The notes below the pieces were generated by a model. That model saw only the letters and a program-made list of their open reading frames with translations, was not told where the DNA came from and ran no database searches. DNA of 64,000 nucleotides. Origin: Oxobacter pfennigii. Lineage in GTDB: Bacteria > Bacillota > Clostridia > Clostridiales > Oxobacteraceae. A program made the position numbers and the translations under genes. Location of the stretch: positions 1 through 64,000 of the forward strand of contig NZ_LKET01000035.1 in the NCBI RefSeq assembly GCF_001317355.1. The letters are read 5' to 3'. Shown in pieces: positions 35,540 through 44,197 of this stretch; the first letter of the stretch is position 1, and every line of letters starts with the position of its first letter.

Positions 35540-36178
35540 CTACTTGACCCATCCCTGGCATATTTTTACTCCTTCTGCAGCATTGGTTGTGAATGCATCA
35601 GCGCCTATCTGCTCACAGGCTTCCTTGGTTACAGGATTTCCTCCTATGATTATCTTTACGCTGTCCCGAAGACCTGCTTCCTTAAGGGCATCTACGGTAT
35701 CCTTCATGGCTTCAAGGGCAAGAGTCAATACACCGCTCATCCCGACTACAACAGGATTAATTTCCTTAACCTTCTCTACAAATGCTCCCGCAGGCTGGTC
35801 TATGCCAAGATCATAGACAACAAAACCTGCTGCTTCCGACATACTTTTGAATATGTTCTTACCTATATCGTGCAGGTCTCCTGCAACGGTTCCAAGGACT
35901 ATTGAACCAACGCTAGCACTGCTGCCGGTTCCAAGTACCGGCTTTAATGTATTTATGGCGCTTGTTAAAAGCTCCCCTGCGAAGATAAGGTCTCCTACGA
36001 AATATTCGCCTTTTTCATAAAGATCGCCAACTATTGCCATACCGCTCTGGCATGCTGCAACAACTTTCTGTGCATCCTCTTCTGAAGGGTTTGTGGATAC
36101 GAAACCTCTTAATACCTCCATTACCTTTTCTTCATCCAATTCTCCCACCGACGCTGTTAATGCCTTTAAGTCTATCAT
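35540..36178 (-). CDS. Corrinoid (B12-binding) methyltransferase protein, cluster 2
   Basis: A 212-residue paralogue of the cluster 1 corrinoid protein, with the same cap plus Rossmann layout and the same ligand motif GDLHDIGKN. By direct comparison about 27 residues differ, mostly conservative and concentrated at the linker (residues 84-92) and one helix (about 135-147). The start is ATG 36178 after AGGAGG. It is first in the cluster 2 operon, before the methyltransferase and transporter. Confidence 0.95.
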   Translation of the reverse strand: MIDLKALTASVGELDEEKVMEVLRGFVSTNPSEEDAQKVVAACQSGMAIVGDLYEKGEYFVGDLIFAGELLTSAINTLKPVLGTGSSASVGSIVLGTVAGDLHDIGKNIFKSMSEAAGFVVYDLGIDQPAGAFVEKVKEINPVVVGMSGVLTLALEAMKDTVDALKEAGLRDSVKIIIGGNPVTKEACEQIGADAFTTNAAEGVKICQGWVK

Positions 36179-36272
36179 TACAATTACCTCCTCGTTAAAA
36201 TATTTGAATTAGGCCTATAACAACAAATATTAATTTTATACTTCCACCTCCCCCTAAAGATAATCATCAAAT

Positions 36273-36348
36273 CTATACAGATCAGCCTCATACCAAGTAG
36301 ATAAAGGTATCGGCCAATCTTGCCACTGATAACTTATTGGCTGTATAG
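36273..36348 (-). promoter_or_regulatory. Possible three-way-junction RNA in the leader of cluster 2
   Basis: On the minus strand CTATACAG (36348-36341) closes with CTGTATAG (36280-36273). Inside are two arms: GCCAAT/ATTGGC and GATACC/GGTAT. The 76-nt unit lies 95-170 bases before the corrinoid-gene start. I cannot match it to a known riboswitch class. It is not conserved before cluster 1. Confidence 0.35.
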
Positions 36349-36545
36349 ATGCTTCAATGTTAGTAAAGCTATACTGTTTTTAGCTATAGTGTACTTTTCC
36401 GGAATTAATAGACAAAAGATAATTTCATAAAGTATGCAAAGTTTAATATATAAAATCTCAGAGAAACTAAATGGCTGGAAATTAAGTCACATAAGATAGA
36501 TAAGCGAGCAAAACCACGGAGCGCCCGAAGGACTTAAAAAACTTA

Positions 36546-36699
36546 GAGATACTGTAACCATTATAAAAATAAAGCTAAAAGACGTGAAATAAAAGTAGTA
36601 TTTTGTGCAGCAGTTGAGGATAATGGACAACCTGTATCTATAGCTGCTGATAAAGAAAATTGTGAGGATTTTAAGTCTCTTTCTAAAATATATTCATAA
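36546..36699 (+). pseudogene. Short coding remnant, unknown
   Basis: Between a TAG and the TAA at 36697-36699, the plus strand reads about 50 codons with protein-like composition (REIKVVFCAAVEDNGQPV then SIAADKENCEDFKSLSKIYS). There is no start codon or ribosome site. It looks like the C-terminus of a lost gene. The family is not recognised. The rest of 36179-36795 carries the cluster 2 leader and AT-rich DNA. Confidence 0.4.
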
Positions 36700-36795
36700 C
36701 TGCAAAAATATTAATTAAAAAGCTGTAAAAAATTTCAAACAAAATCAGTGAATAGGAATTTGCTGTATAAATACTAGCATATTTTTAACAGGTTA

Positions 36796-37000
36796 ATGAT
36801 TAAAAACTTATTAATATTTAATCAGGACTTTTGCACTTATTTATATAAAATATAGATGTATAGAAATAATTACCGGATTTTTTGTATAAAAATCCGGTAA
36901 AATGTAAGTGAGCAGTTTAAGCGATTAAGAAATCTTAATATTTAAATTATTAAAATTAATATTTAATTAATTTGTTTTCCTTGAGGATCAAAATAATATC
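36796..37000 (-). repeat. Direct repeat DR-2: intact response-regulator 3' end and downstream region
   Basis: The counterpart of the repeat at 32519-32726, including the final codons and stop of the regulator gene at 36963. It also contains the hairpin TTACCGGATTTTTTGTATAAAAATCCGGTAA at about 36870-36900, which can act as that gene's terminator. Confidence 0.75.
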
Positions 37001-37661
37001 CCTGGCCCCATTCCATTTTCAAGAATCTGGGGTTATTAGGGTCTTCTTCAATTTTATTTCTTATATTGTGTATATGGACAATAACAGTCCGGGCATCGCC
37101 CCAGCTTTTTTCTCCCCATACTTTAAAATATAATTCCTTGGGAGTATAATATTTTTCAGGGTTTTGCATCAAAAAAGACAAAATTCTGAACTCAGTTGAA
37201 GATAATTTCAGCTCTTCCTGGGATTTAATAATGATATGCCGATTTGCATCCAGTTTAAAACCCATACATTCTAAAACATTCTTAGCCTTATGCGGTACCT
37301 TGCTTGCCCTTCTTAAGTTTGCTTTGATTCTTGCTTCGAGGACCTTATTATCAAAAGGCTTTACTATAAAGTCATCACCTCCGCATTCTAAGGCTTGAAC
37401 TATCGTATTGCTGTTATCAAGACAGGAAATAAAAATAATAGGACAATCATGCCACTCTTTTAGTTTGGAACAAAGATCTACGCCGTTTACATCCGGAAGC
37501 AAAATATCCAGCAATATAATATCATACTTATCCCTTGCACTTGCGAAGGCTTCGCCTCCGGTTTTAACCCACACAACTTCGTAGGTCTCTTCCTGCTCAA
37601 GATAATATAAAATTACCTTTGCTACCAGTATGTCATCTTCAATTAAAAGAACTTTCGTCAT
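36963..37661 (-). CDS. OmpR-family response regulator
   Basis: A 232-residue protein. The receiver has IEDDIL, phosphorylated Asp in LLDILLPD and Lys in VKPF. A winged helix at about 130-228 (LSSTEFRILSFLMQNPEKYYT, WGDARTVIVHIHNIRNKI) follows. It diverges from the sensor kinase at 37783 and lies upstream of the cluster 2 genes on the same strand, so it probably regulates them. Its 3' end is duplicated 4.3 kb away. Confidence 0.93.
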   Translation of the reverse strand: MTKVLLIEDDILVAKVILYYLEQEETYEVVWVKTGGEAFASARDKYDIILLDILLPDVNGVDLCSKLKEWHDCPIIFISCLDNSNTIVQALECGGDDFIVKPFDNKVLEARIKANLRRASKVPHKAKNVLECMGFKLDANRHIIIKSQEELKLSSTEFRILSFLMQNPEKYYTPKELYFKVWGEKSWGDARTVIVHIHNIRNKIEEDPNNPRFLKMEWGQGYYFDPQGKQIN

Positions 37662-37782
37662 CTCTCTCCCTCCTAATATAATATTAACTTAATTGTTATA
37701 TTTTTAGCAATACCATTTATAGTTCCTTGACATGGCCAAAAAAACATGGTTATGATTAAATAAGTAAAGAAAGGGAGTAAAT

Positions 37783-39573
37783 ATGAAAAGACATTATTTA
37801 AAAGCAATAGCGGTGTTTTTGCTTATATGCAGCCTGACATTTATTATATTTATAAAAATAAATAACGCTTTTGGTGTTTTGAACCATGGTGAGACATATC
37901 CTGATAATGAAAACAATATATATTCTCTTGCCGATTATCACTGGGATTCAAATAACCATACTTTTTTCATTGATTTGGTCAGGGAAAATGAAGAACAGCA
38001 ATTAGAGCTTATCTATGCTAAATTGCCATCAGACATCTCGATAAACGGAACCATTCTTAATAAGGTATCCTCATCTTTTTCAAGAGTGTTGATAAATCCG
38101 GATTGGTTTAAAGATAACAAAGTAAGAGTGGTCTTTAATACCAATATTAATCCCCGACATACGCCGGTATACTTAACAACCACATCAGGTGCTTCAGCCG
38201 CATTATCAGCCTATGATATGGTATTTGCATTCAATCTGGGGATAACGTTCTTGATGTCTATATATGGAATCTCTCTTTATCGGCTGAAAAAAACCGAAAA
38301 GTATTTGTTATGGTTTGCGATTTATGCAGGTGCACTTACTTTATGGAGCGCTCTTCCCTTATTTATCGGTTCAGGTTTTAAATTAATACGATATTACGCT
38401 TATAACTGGTGCACTATACTGAATATTGTCATATGCTTTAAAATGTTTGACATCAATCTTCCAAGGTATTTTAATATACTTCTCAGCAAATGGGGGGTAG
38501 TCGGTGTTTTGGTGGTATGGTCTGTTTTGGAAACTATCTTTCCCATATTGCACAGTGAAATTTGCAATTACAGTTTATTTATATTCTCTATAGGAGCTCT
38601 CATATATGCCTGTGCAAACAAGCGGAAGGGAGCATGGTTAGTACTGTCCGGACATGCCATAAGCCAGGGAATGCGTATGGTAATGGCCCTGCCTTACCTT
38701 ATAAGGATAGATGTAAGTTTTCTATTGAGGTCCATGCAGTATTCAAAGCTTTTTAACCTCCCTTTTGCTTTTTGCTGCATGTTATTAATTAATAGGCTTT
38801 TTGCAGAAAAATTTACTGAAGCTGAAGTTCTTGCAAAAGAATTAGAACAAATAAATCACAATTTGGATAAAAAGGTTTTGGAAGGTACTAAAGCTTTAGA
38901 AGAGCAGCATAAACGGCGGCATAATTTTATGATGAATATTTTTCATGATCTGCGCACTCCCTTGTTTGTTATACAGGGAAGCACTCAAAAAATTGCAAAC
39001 CGGCCTGAACTTCTTAATGAGGAGCTGCCTATAATAAGTGAAAGGCTGGATTTCACAAAACATCTGGTTGAAGATTTATTTTTAATGGCCAAACTTGAAG
39101 ATAAGCAGGTAATTCTTGAGACAGAGAAGGTTCCTCTAACAGACCTGCTTAAGAATATTATAAGTGCCTGCAGCCTGGAAGGAGAAAGTAAAGGGATTTG
39201 CATCAAGACAGAATTAAAATGCGATTACATTACCTGGGGAGATGAATATCGTCTTAAGCAGGCATTTCAGAATCTTCTTCTCAATGCCATATATTATACA
39301 AAAGCCAGCGGTCATATATACATTACTTCAAGAAAGCAAAAAAATTTTGCTGTAATATCCTTTGAAGATACAGGTATTGGTATAGCACCTCAGGATATAG
39401 ATAAAATATTCGACCGGTATTATCGCATAAGCGGAAGCGGAAAACACCAATCAACAGGCTTGGGGCTTTCAATAGCAAATGAAATTATACAACAGCATCA
39501 TGGGAGCATCAGTGTAGAAAGCAAGGTAGGGTATGGAACCATTTTTACTGTCAATTTGCCTATAATATCTTAA
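37783..39573 (+). CDS. Sensor histidine kinase with 7TMR-DISM-like membrane sensor
   Basis: A 596-residue kinase. TM1 (7-25) is followed by an extracytoplasmic beta-rich domain (about 30-140), a bundle of seven membrane segments (about 146-340), a coiled coil, HisKA with H388 (FHDLRTPLFVIQG) and HATPase (NLLLNAIYYT, DTGIGIAPQDI, STGLGLSIAN). The layout resembles 7TMR-DISM receptors that bind carbohydrates or small acids outside. It diverges from the response regulator at 36963 and is its likely partner, sensing the cluster 2 substrate. Confidence 0.9.
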   Translation: MKRHYLKAIAVFLLICSLTFIIFIKINNAFGVLNHGETYPDNENNIYSLADYHWDSNNHTFFIDLVRENEEQQLELIYAKLPSDISINGTILNKVSSSFSRVLINPDWFKDNKVRVVFNTNINPRHTPVYLTTTSGASAALSAYDMVFAFNLGITFLMSIYGISLYRLKKTEKYLLWFAIYAGALTLWSALPLFIGSGFKLIRYYAYNWCTILNIVICFKMFDINLPRYFNILLSKWGVVGVLVVWSVLETIFPILHSEICNYSLFIFSIGALIYACANKRKGAWLVLSGHAISQGMRMVMALPYLIRIDVSFLLRSMQYSKLFNLPFAFCCMLLINRLFAEKFTEAEVLAKELEQINHNLDKKVLEGTKALEEQHKRRHNFMMNIFHDLRTPLFVIQGSTQKIANRPELLNEELPIISERLDFTKHLVEDLFLMAKLEDKQVILETEKVPLTDLLKNIISACSLEGESKGICIKTELKCDYITWGDEYRLKQAFQNLLLNAIYYTKASGHIYITSRKQKNFAVISFEDTGIGIAPQDIDKIFDRYYRISGSGKHQSTGLGLSIANEIIQQHHGSISVESKVGYGTIFTVNLPIIS

Positions 39574-39748
39574 TGTTGTATCTGTGCTTTCAGTTTCTTC
39601 TTAATTTCGACGAAAATATCCTCACAATCATTCAGAATTTTATCGAAATTTGAATTAAAATAAAGAATATATCAAAATATTGTATATTTGATATTGCATT
39701 TCCCTTTTTATGGGTATATAATATTTTTAAATACTTGATATAAAACTC

Positions 39749-39897
39749 GATAAAGGCATAATTAGTGAAAGCTAATGACGCAAAGCTATAGGGGCTAAAG
39801 TGTTTTACACTATGCCAGCCAGTTGCCGAAGGTTTGGATGAATACCCAGGCCTAAGGGGCAAGCTATACTTACGTCTCTTGAGCCCGGGTATTTTTG
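39749..39897 (+). promoter_or_regulatory. c-di-GMP-I (GEMM) riboswitch with terminator platform
   Basis: The aptamer at 39749-39835 has the GEMM core: AAAGGCA, a GTGAAA-capped hairpin, GACGCAAAGC at 39777-39786, GGGGCTAA, and GCCAGCCAGTTGCCGAA ending at 39830. The expression platform is a terminator, AATACCCAGGC (39841-39851) with GCCCGGGTATT (39882-39892) and a T-run. No intact gene follows for 650 bp on this strand. It matches the presence of two c-di-GMP enzymes in the window. Confidence 0.93.
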
Positions 39898-39904
39898 TTC
39901 GGAT

Positions 39905-40310
39905 ATGAGGTGGATTAGGTTTTATCCCGAAAAAAAGAATAAAAAGCAAATTAATAACTTCCCCATGATGTAGAATGTGCGTAAAGTTACCTTTAGTTTT
40001 AAAGTCCATTTCAAAACACCTCGATGAGCATTATTATCCCTGTAGTGGAAAATACACATCTGCTTTAAGTTACGTCGATGTTTTAATCAGTATAATCCTT
40101 TGCCGGTGGTACCATGTAATGACGGAAATACATGTGCTTATCCAAGGTATAAGGAAGACGTAAAATATACTGACATAAGTATAAAATAAAAAGGAAGGAG
40201 GGCAATTTACAAAAGTATAATCTGCGGTAATGCAGGCGATATACGCTTATTTAAGAGTGCTGCTTTCTATTTATTATTGAACGGTAGGTTGAATCAAAAT
40301 TAAAATCAGA
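39905..40310 (+). pseudogene. Decayed region downstream of the c-di-GMP riboswitch
   Basis: After the riboswitch an ATG at 39906 opens a 22-codon frame (MRWIRFYPEKKNKKQINNF...) that stops early. Further fragments in other frames look protein-like (PVVPCNDGNTCAYPRYKED at about 40104-40160, YKSIICGNAGDIRLFKSAAF at about 40209-40270, the latter after GGAGGG). No single frame joins them. This is best read as a degraded target gene of the riboswitch, with an intrinsic terminator at 40313-40345 still in place. Confidence 0.35.
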
Positions 40311-40312
40311 TG

Positions 40313-40345
40313 AAAAAGCTCTGTCAATTGGCAGGGCCTTTTTAC
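40313..40345 (+). terminator. Intrinsic terminator of the riboswitch-controlled unit
   Basis: AAAAAGCTCTG pairs with CAGGGCCTTTTT (G-U allowed) around a TCAATTGG loop. Confidence 0.75.
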
Positions 40346-40469
40346 GCGTGTATACGTTGCAATTTTCAAAGTATGCTCATAGTTCTTTTAGTATCTGCAA
40401 TAATACAATTAATGAACGGGTTAGGTGTTTAAAATATATTTGTATAAGTAAGTTGATTTTCCTTAAAAA

Positions 40470-40530
40470 TTAATATATGTTATAATTTAAAGAAATCCAG
40501 GCTATATGGTTTTGGATTTCTTATTATTTA
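40470..40530 (+). promoter_or_regulatory. Promoter and 5' hairpin before the uup-like gene
   Basis: TATAAT lies near 40480, followed at once by AAGAAATCCA ... TGGATTTCTT (about 40491-40520), a 10-bp stem at the expected 5' end of the transcript with a weak T-rich tail. It could be a small attenuator or a stabilising stem. Confidence 0.4.
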
Positions 40531-40553
40531 TAAGAAAAAAGTGAGGAAAGTCC

Positions 40554-42359
40554 ATGAATTTGCTGAGTGCGGAAAGTATTTCAAAAAGCTATATAGATAG
40601 GATTCTTTTGAATAATGTAAGCTTGGGTATAAATGAAGGAGATAAAATAGGGGTAATAGGAATAAATGGTACAGGGAAGACTACATTTCTGAAAATAATA
40701 GCAGGTGTAGAGGTACCTGACAGCGGAAGGATAGTAAAGGCTAATGCAGTCAATATAGAATACCTGCCTCAAAACCCTGAGTTTGATTACGATTCAAATG
40801 TCTTGGAACAGGTTCTAAAAGGAAATTCTGATAGCCATGACACATGGACTATTGAAAGTGAAGCCAAGACTGTTTTAACAAAGCTAGGTATTTATGATTT
40901 CAACGCAAAGCTAGGCATCCTATCCGGAGGACAGAAAAAAAGAGTTGCCCTTGCTGAAGCTTTATTAAATCCGTCTCAGTTGCTTGTATTGGATGAGCCC
41001 ACCAATCACCTTGACAACGAAACCATAGAGTGGCTGGAGCAATATATAAACAGGAGAAAGGGTGCCCTTTTGATGGTCACCCATGACAGGTATTTTTTAG
41101 ATCGCGTGGTTAATAAAATAATTGAAATAGACAGAGGCAATATATATACCTATGAAGGCAATTATGGGAGTTTTATTGAGCAAAAGCTTGAGAGAGAGGC
41201 TATTGAAGCAGCCAACGAAAAAAAGAGACAGTCTATTTTAAGGAAAGAGCTTCAATGGATAAGAAGGGGTGCTAAAGCCAGGACTACAAAGCAAAAGGCA
41301 AGGATACAGCGTTTTGAGGAATTAAGCGGGCAAAATGTTGAACTTAATAATGACAAGTTGGATATATCCGTGGCAGGAAGCCGCTTAGGGAGAAAGGTAA
41401 TTGAGCTTCAAAACATCAGCAAATCCTTCGGGGATAATTTAATTATAAAAAACTTCACCTACACCCTTTTAAGGGAAGACAGGATAGGAATCATAGGCTC
41501 AAACGGAATGGGAAAGACTACCCTTTTAAATATATTAAACGGTACCATATTACCTGATAATGGGAATGTGGAAATAGGAGAGACTGTAAGAATCGGGATA
41601 TTCTCACAGGAAAACGTTGAAATGGACTATACTTTGAGAGTAATTGAATATATAAGAGAAGGGGCGGAAATCATAACAACGGCAGATAGAGAAAAAATTA
41701 ATGCCTCCCAGATGCTGGAGCGATTTCTCTTTCCACCGTCAATGCATTACACTCCAATTTCCAAGCTATCAGGGGGAGAAAAAAGAAGGTTGTATCTTTT
41801 AAGGATTCTGACTCAGGCTCCAAATGCGCTGCTTCTTGATGAACCTACTAATGATTTGGATATTGAAACTCTGACCATTCTTGAGGATTACCTTGACAGC
41901 TTTAAGGGGGCTGTCATTGCAGTATCCCATGACAGATATTTCTTAGACAGGATGGCTGAGAAAATATTCGTTTTTGAAGGTGACGGACAAATAATCCAGT
42001 ATACGGGAAATTATTCTGATTATAGGCTGGATGATAAGGATAATAAGGAAAATAAACCGGACAGGGATAAAACCATAAATGAAAAGTCAAGACCGGAGAG
42101 GGCAAAGGATAAGCCTTTGAAATTTACCTTCAAGGAACAGAGAGAATATGAAGTTATAGATGATGAACTAAAATCCCTGGAAGAAAAAATACAGGAAATC
42201 GATTTGCTGATAGAACAGGCATCCAGCGATTATACAGAGCTTCAAAAGCTTTTGGAACAAAAAGCTGGAGCTGAAAAAGAGCTGGAAGAAAAAATGGAAA
42301 GATGGATTTATCTTAATGAGCTGGCAGATAAAATCGCCGGAGCAAAAGATAAGCCATAA
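40554..42359 (+). CDS. Uup-type ABC-F ATPase
   Basis: A 601-residue ABC-F protein with two intact ABC units: GINGTGKTT/LSGGQKKRVALAE/LVLDEPTNHLD and GSNGMGKTT/LSGGEKRRLYLLR/LLLDEPTNDLD. They are joined by a linker with the AKARTTKQKARIQRFEEL arm. After about residue 500 comes a charged segment and a C-terminal coiled coil (about 540-595) typical of Uup/YfmR. These proteins act on ribosomes and DNA-repair-linked processes. Unlike the ABC-F at 20355, both Walker A motifs are complete. The start is ATG 40554. Confidence 0.92.
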   Translation: MNLLSAESISKSYIDRILLNNVSLGINEGDKIGVIGINGTGKTTFLKIIAGVEVPDSGRIVKANAVNIEYLPQNPEFDYDSNVLEQVLKGNSDSHDTWTIESEAKTVLTKLGIYDFNAKLGILSGGQKKRVALAEALLNPSQLLVLDEPTNHLDNETIEWLEQYINRRKGALLMVTHDRYFLDRVVNKIIEIDRGNIYTYEGNYGSFIEQKLEREAIEAANEKKRQSILRKELQWIRRGAKARTTKQKARIQRFEELSGQNVELNNDKLDISVAGSRLGRKVIELQNISKSFGDNLIIKNFTYTLLREDRIGIIGSNGMGKTTLLNILNGTILPDNGNVEIGETVRIGIFSQENVEMDYTLRVIEYIREGAEIITTADREKINASQMLERFLFPPSMHYTPISKLSGGEKRRLYLLRILTQAPNALLLDEPTNDLDIETLTILEDYLDSFKGAVIAVSHDRYFLDRMAEKIFVFEGDGQIIQYTGNYSDYRLDDKDNKENKPDRDKTINEKSRPERAKDKPLKFTFKEQREYEVIDDELKSLEEKIQEIDLLIEQASSDYTELQKLLEQKAGAEKELEEKMERWIYLNELADKIAGAKDKP

Positions 42360-42361
42360 CA

Positions 42362-42432
42362 AAGGGACTGTTGCGTTTAAACAACATAAAGAGCATAGCG
42401 GATGCAGTGTTTAAAAACGCAACAGTCCCTTC
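42362..42432. repeat. GGGACTGTTGC family fold-back repeat, copy 2 (short)
   Basis: AAGGGACTGTTGCGTTTAAA at 42362-42381 pairs with TTTAAAAACGCAACAGTCCCTT at 42411-42432. It has the same ends as the 205-bp copy at 247-451 but only about 25 bp inside. It lies between convergent genes and can act as their terminator. Confidence 0.8.
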
Positions 42433-42435
42433 CTT

Positions 42436-42738
42436 TTACAGCATTATCTGGAGGTCATCAATTCTTCTTCCGGGAGAGATTAATCTCTTGAAATAGCCCG
42501 AAGCCGATAAGTTCTTAGGCTGAGAGGTGGAAAGGGATGTGGCTTCCCACCCGTGCAAACCTAGGACTCCTATGATTTTATAATAGGGATTGTAGCTATC
42601 GGCTTTTCCCTTTTTCAATGCAGGAAGCTCTTTGAATGTAACCCCTAAGGGACTGAAATAAGTTATTCTGCAAGTCCAGCTGGTGTCGGCAGAGCTGCCT
42701 ATGTCAGCATAGCAGTATTCCCACTGTAAATCCTGCAA
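42436..42738 (-). CDS. Small hypothetical protein (DUF4177-like)
   Basis: A 100-residue protein beginning with TTG 42738, placed 8 nt after GGAGG. It starts with QWEYCYADIG and later has IGVLGLHGWEATSL, the W-E-Y ... G-x-x-G-W-E pattern of DUF4177-type small proteins. There is no signal peptide or membrane segment. The function is unknown. Confidence 0.65.
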   Translation of the reverse strand: MQDLQWEYCYADIGSSADTSWTCRITYFSPLGVTFKELPALKKGKADSYNPYYKIIGVLGLHGWEATSLSTSQPKNLSASGYFKRLISPGRRIDDLQIML

Positions 42739-42892
42739 AAATGTTTCCTCCTTTAATAATTGCTCTTATTACAGTATTACGTAGCAAGGTATATAATTGA
42801 TACAAAAATATGAAGGCTTTGAATAAAAAATAATATGCACCTGCTTTGTGATATTATAATTATAGAAGAATTATAATAAAATGGGTGATTAA

Positions 42893-44197
42893 ATGAAAAA
42901 GCACCGGGAAATTGTATCACAGTTTTTAAAGAAATATTCAATGGGACATGAAAGCATTGATATGAATTTTAGCTGCAGCACCTTCATGCGGGAGATGGAA
43001 CAAGGCTTAGAGGGAGAATTAAGCAGCCTTAAAATGCTGCCTTCCTATTTATCTGCCCATAAGGAAATTTTATTGGAAGAGCCGGTTATTGTATTAGATG
43101 CCGGAGGAACCAACTTCCGTTCTGCAGTTGTTCATTTTGACAAAGATAAGAAACCGGTTATTGAGAATTACAGCCTCTTTCCAATGCCGGGAGCAAAAGG
43201 CCAGGTTTCCAAAGAAGAATTTTTTGGAACAATAATTGGATACATCGGCCCTTTGCTGAACAAAAGTAAAAAAATTGGTTTTTGCTTTTCGTATCCATCA
43301 GAAATACTTCCTAATGGAGACGGAAGGCTTATACAATTTACCAAGGAAGTTAAGGTAAAGGGCTTAGAGGGTGAAGTCATAGGGGAAAATCTTTTAAAAA
43401 CCATGAAAAATCAGGGCTTTACTGATTATAAGGATATAGTTTTGTTAAATGATACTGCAGCTACCCTTCTAGGAGGCAAAGCTTCATGCCTTGACAGGCA
43501 GTTTGACTCATTTATAGGTTTTATATTAGGCACCGGCACCAACACCTGTTATATTGAAGAAAACATAAATATAAAAAAGCTTGAGAATCAAATACCGGTA
43601 ATTGGGTCAATGATTATAAATATAGAATCCGGAGGCTATGATAAAAACAAAAGGGGAATTATAGATGATGAGTTCGACAGAGACACAGCAAATCCAGGTG
43701 AATACCTACATGAGAAGATGATATCGGGTAGATACATAGGAGGACTTATATCCTCAGTAATAAAAAAAGGAATAAATGAAGGGTTATTTTCAAAGGAATT
43801 CAGCCAAAGCTCTGTTAAATTAAAGGAAGTTACTACCCAGGAGATGAATGAATTTTTGTATTATCCTTATGGCGATAATAGACTGGCTTGCTACGGCAAT
43901 TATGAGGATAAAATTATAATATATCATATTATTGATTCCATGATGGAAAGAGCGGCAAAGCTTACAGCCATACATTTATCCTCCATAATTTTAAAAACAG
44001 GAAAGGGCAAAAATCCTTGCAGCCCTGTGTGTATTGCGGCAGAGGGCTCTTTGCTTTACAAGTCCAAGCTGTTTAAGGATAAACTGAATTATTATGTGAA
44101 GCAATTTATGAATGATGAAATGGGTATATATTGTGAATTTATAAAGGGTGAAGATGCAACTTTGACAGGTGCGGCAATTGCTGCCTTGGCCATATAA
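42893..44197 (+). CDS. Hexokinase of the eukaryote-like hexokinase family
   Basis: A 434-residue sugar kinase with the hexokinase 1/2 layout rather than the short ROK or Glk form. The phosphate-1 motif is VLDAGGTNFRSAVV (about 68-81), a sugar-binding segment is FCFSYPSEILPNGDG, and the catalytic Asp is in LLNDTAATLLGG. The phosphate-2 motif is GFILGTGTNTCYIE, and GYDKNKRGIIDDEFD and the adenosine-side AAEGSLLYKS follow. It should phosphorylate glucose or a related hexose with ATP. The start is ATG 42893. It is a single gene. Confidence 0.88.
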   Translation: MKKHREIVSQFLKKYSMGHESIDMNFSCSTFMREMEQGLEGELSSLKMLPSYLSAHKEILLEEPVIVLDAGGTNFRSAVVHFDKDKKPVIENYSLFPMPGAKGQVSKEEFFGTIIGYIGPLLNKSKKIGFCFSYPSEILPNGDGRLIQFTKEVKVKGLEGEVIGENLLKTMKNQGFTDYKDIVLLNDTAATLLGGKASCLDRQFDSFIGFILGTGTNTCYIEENINIKKLENQIPVIGSMIINIESGGYDKNKRGIIDDEFDRDTANPGEYLHEKMISGRYIGGLISSVIKKGINEGLFSKEFSQSSVKLKEVTTQEMNEFLYYPYGDNRLACYGNYEDKIIIYHIIDSMMERAAKLTAIHLSSIILKTGKGKNPCSPVCIAAEGSLLYKSKLFKDKLNYYVKQFMNDEMGIYCEFIKGEDATLTGAAIAALAI

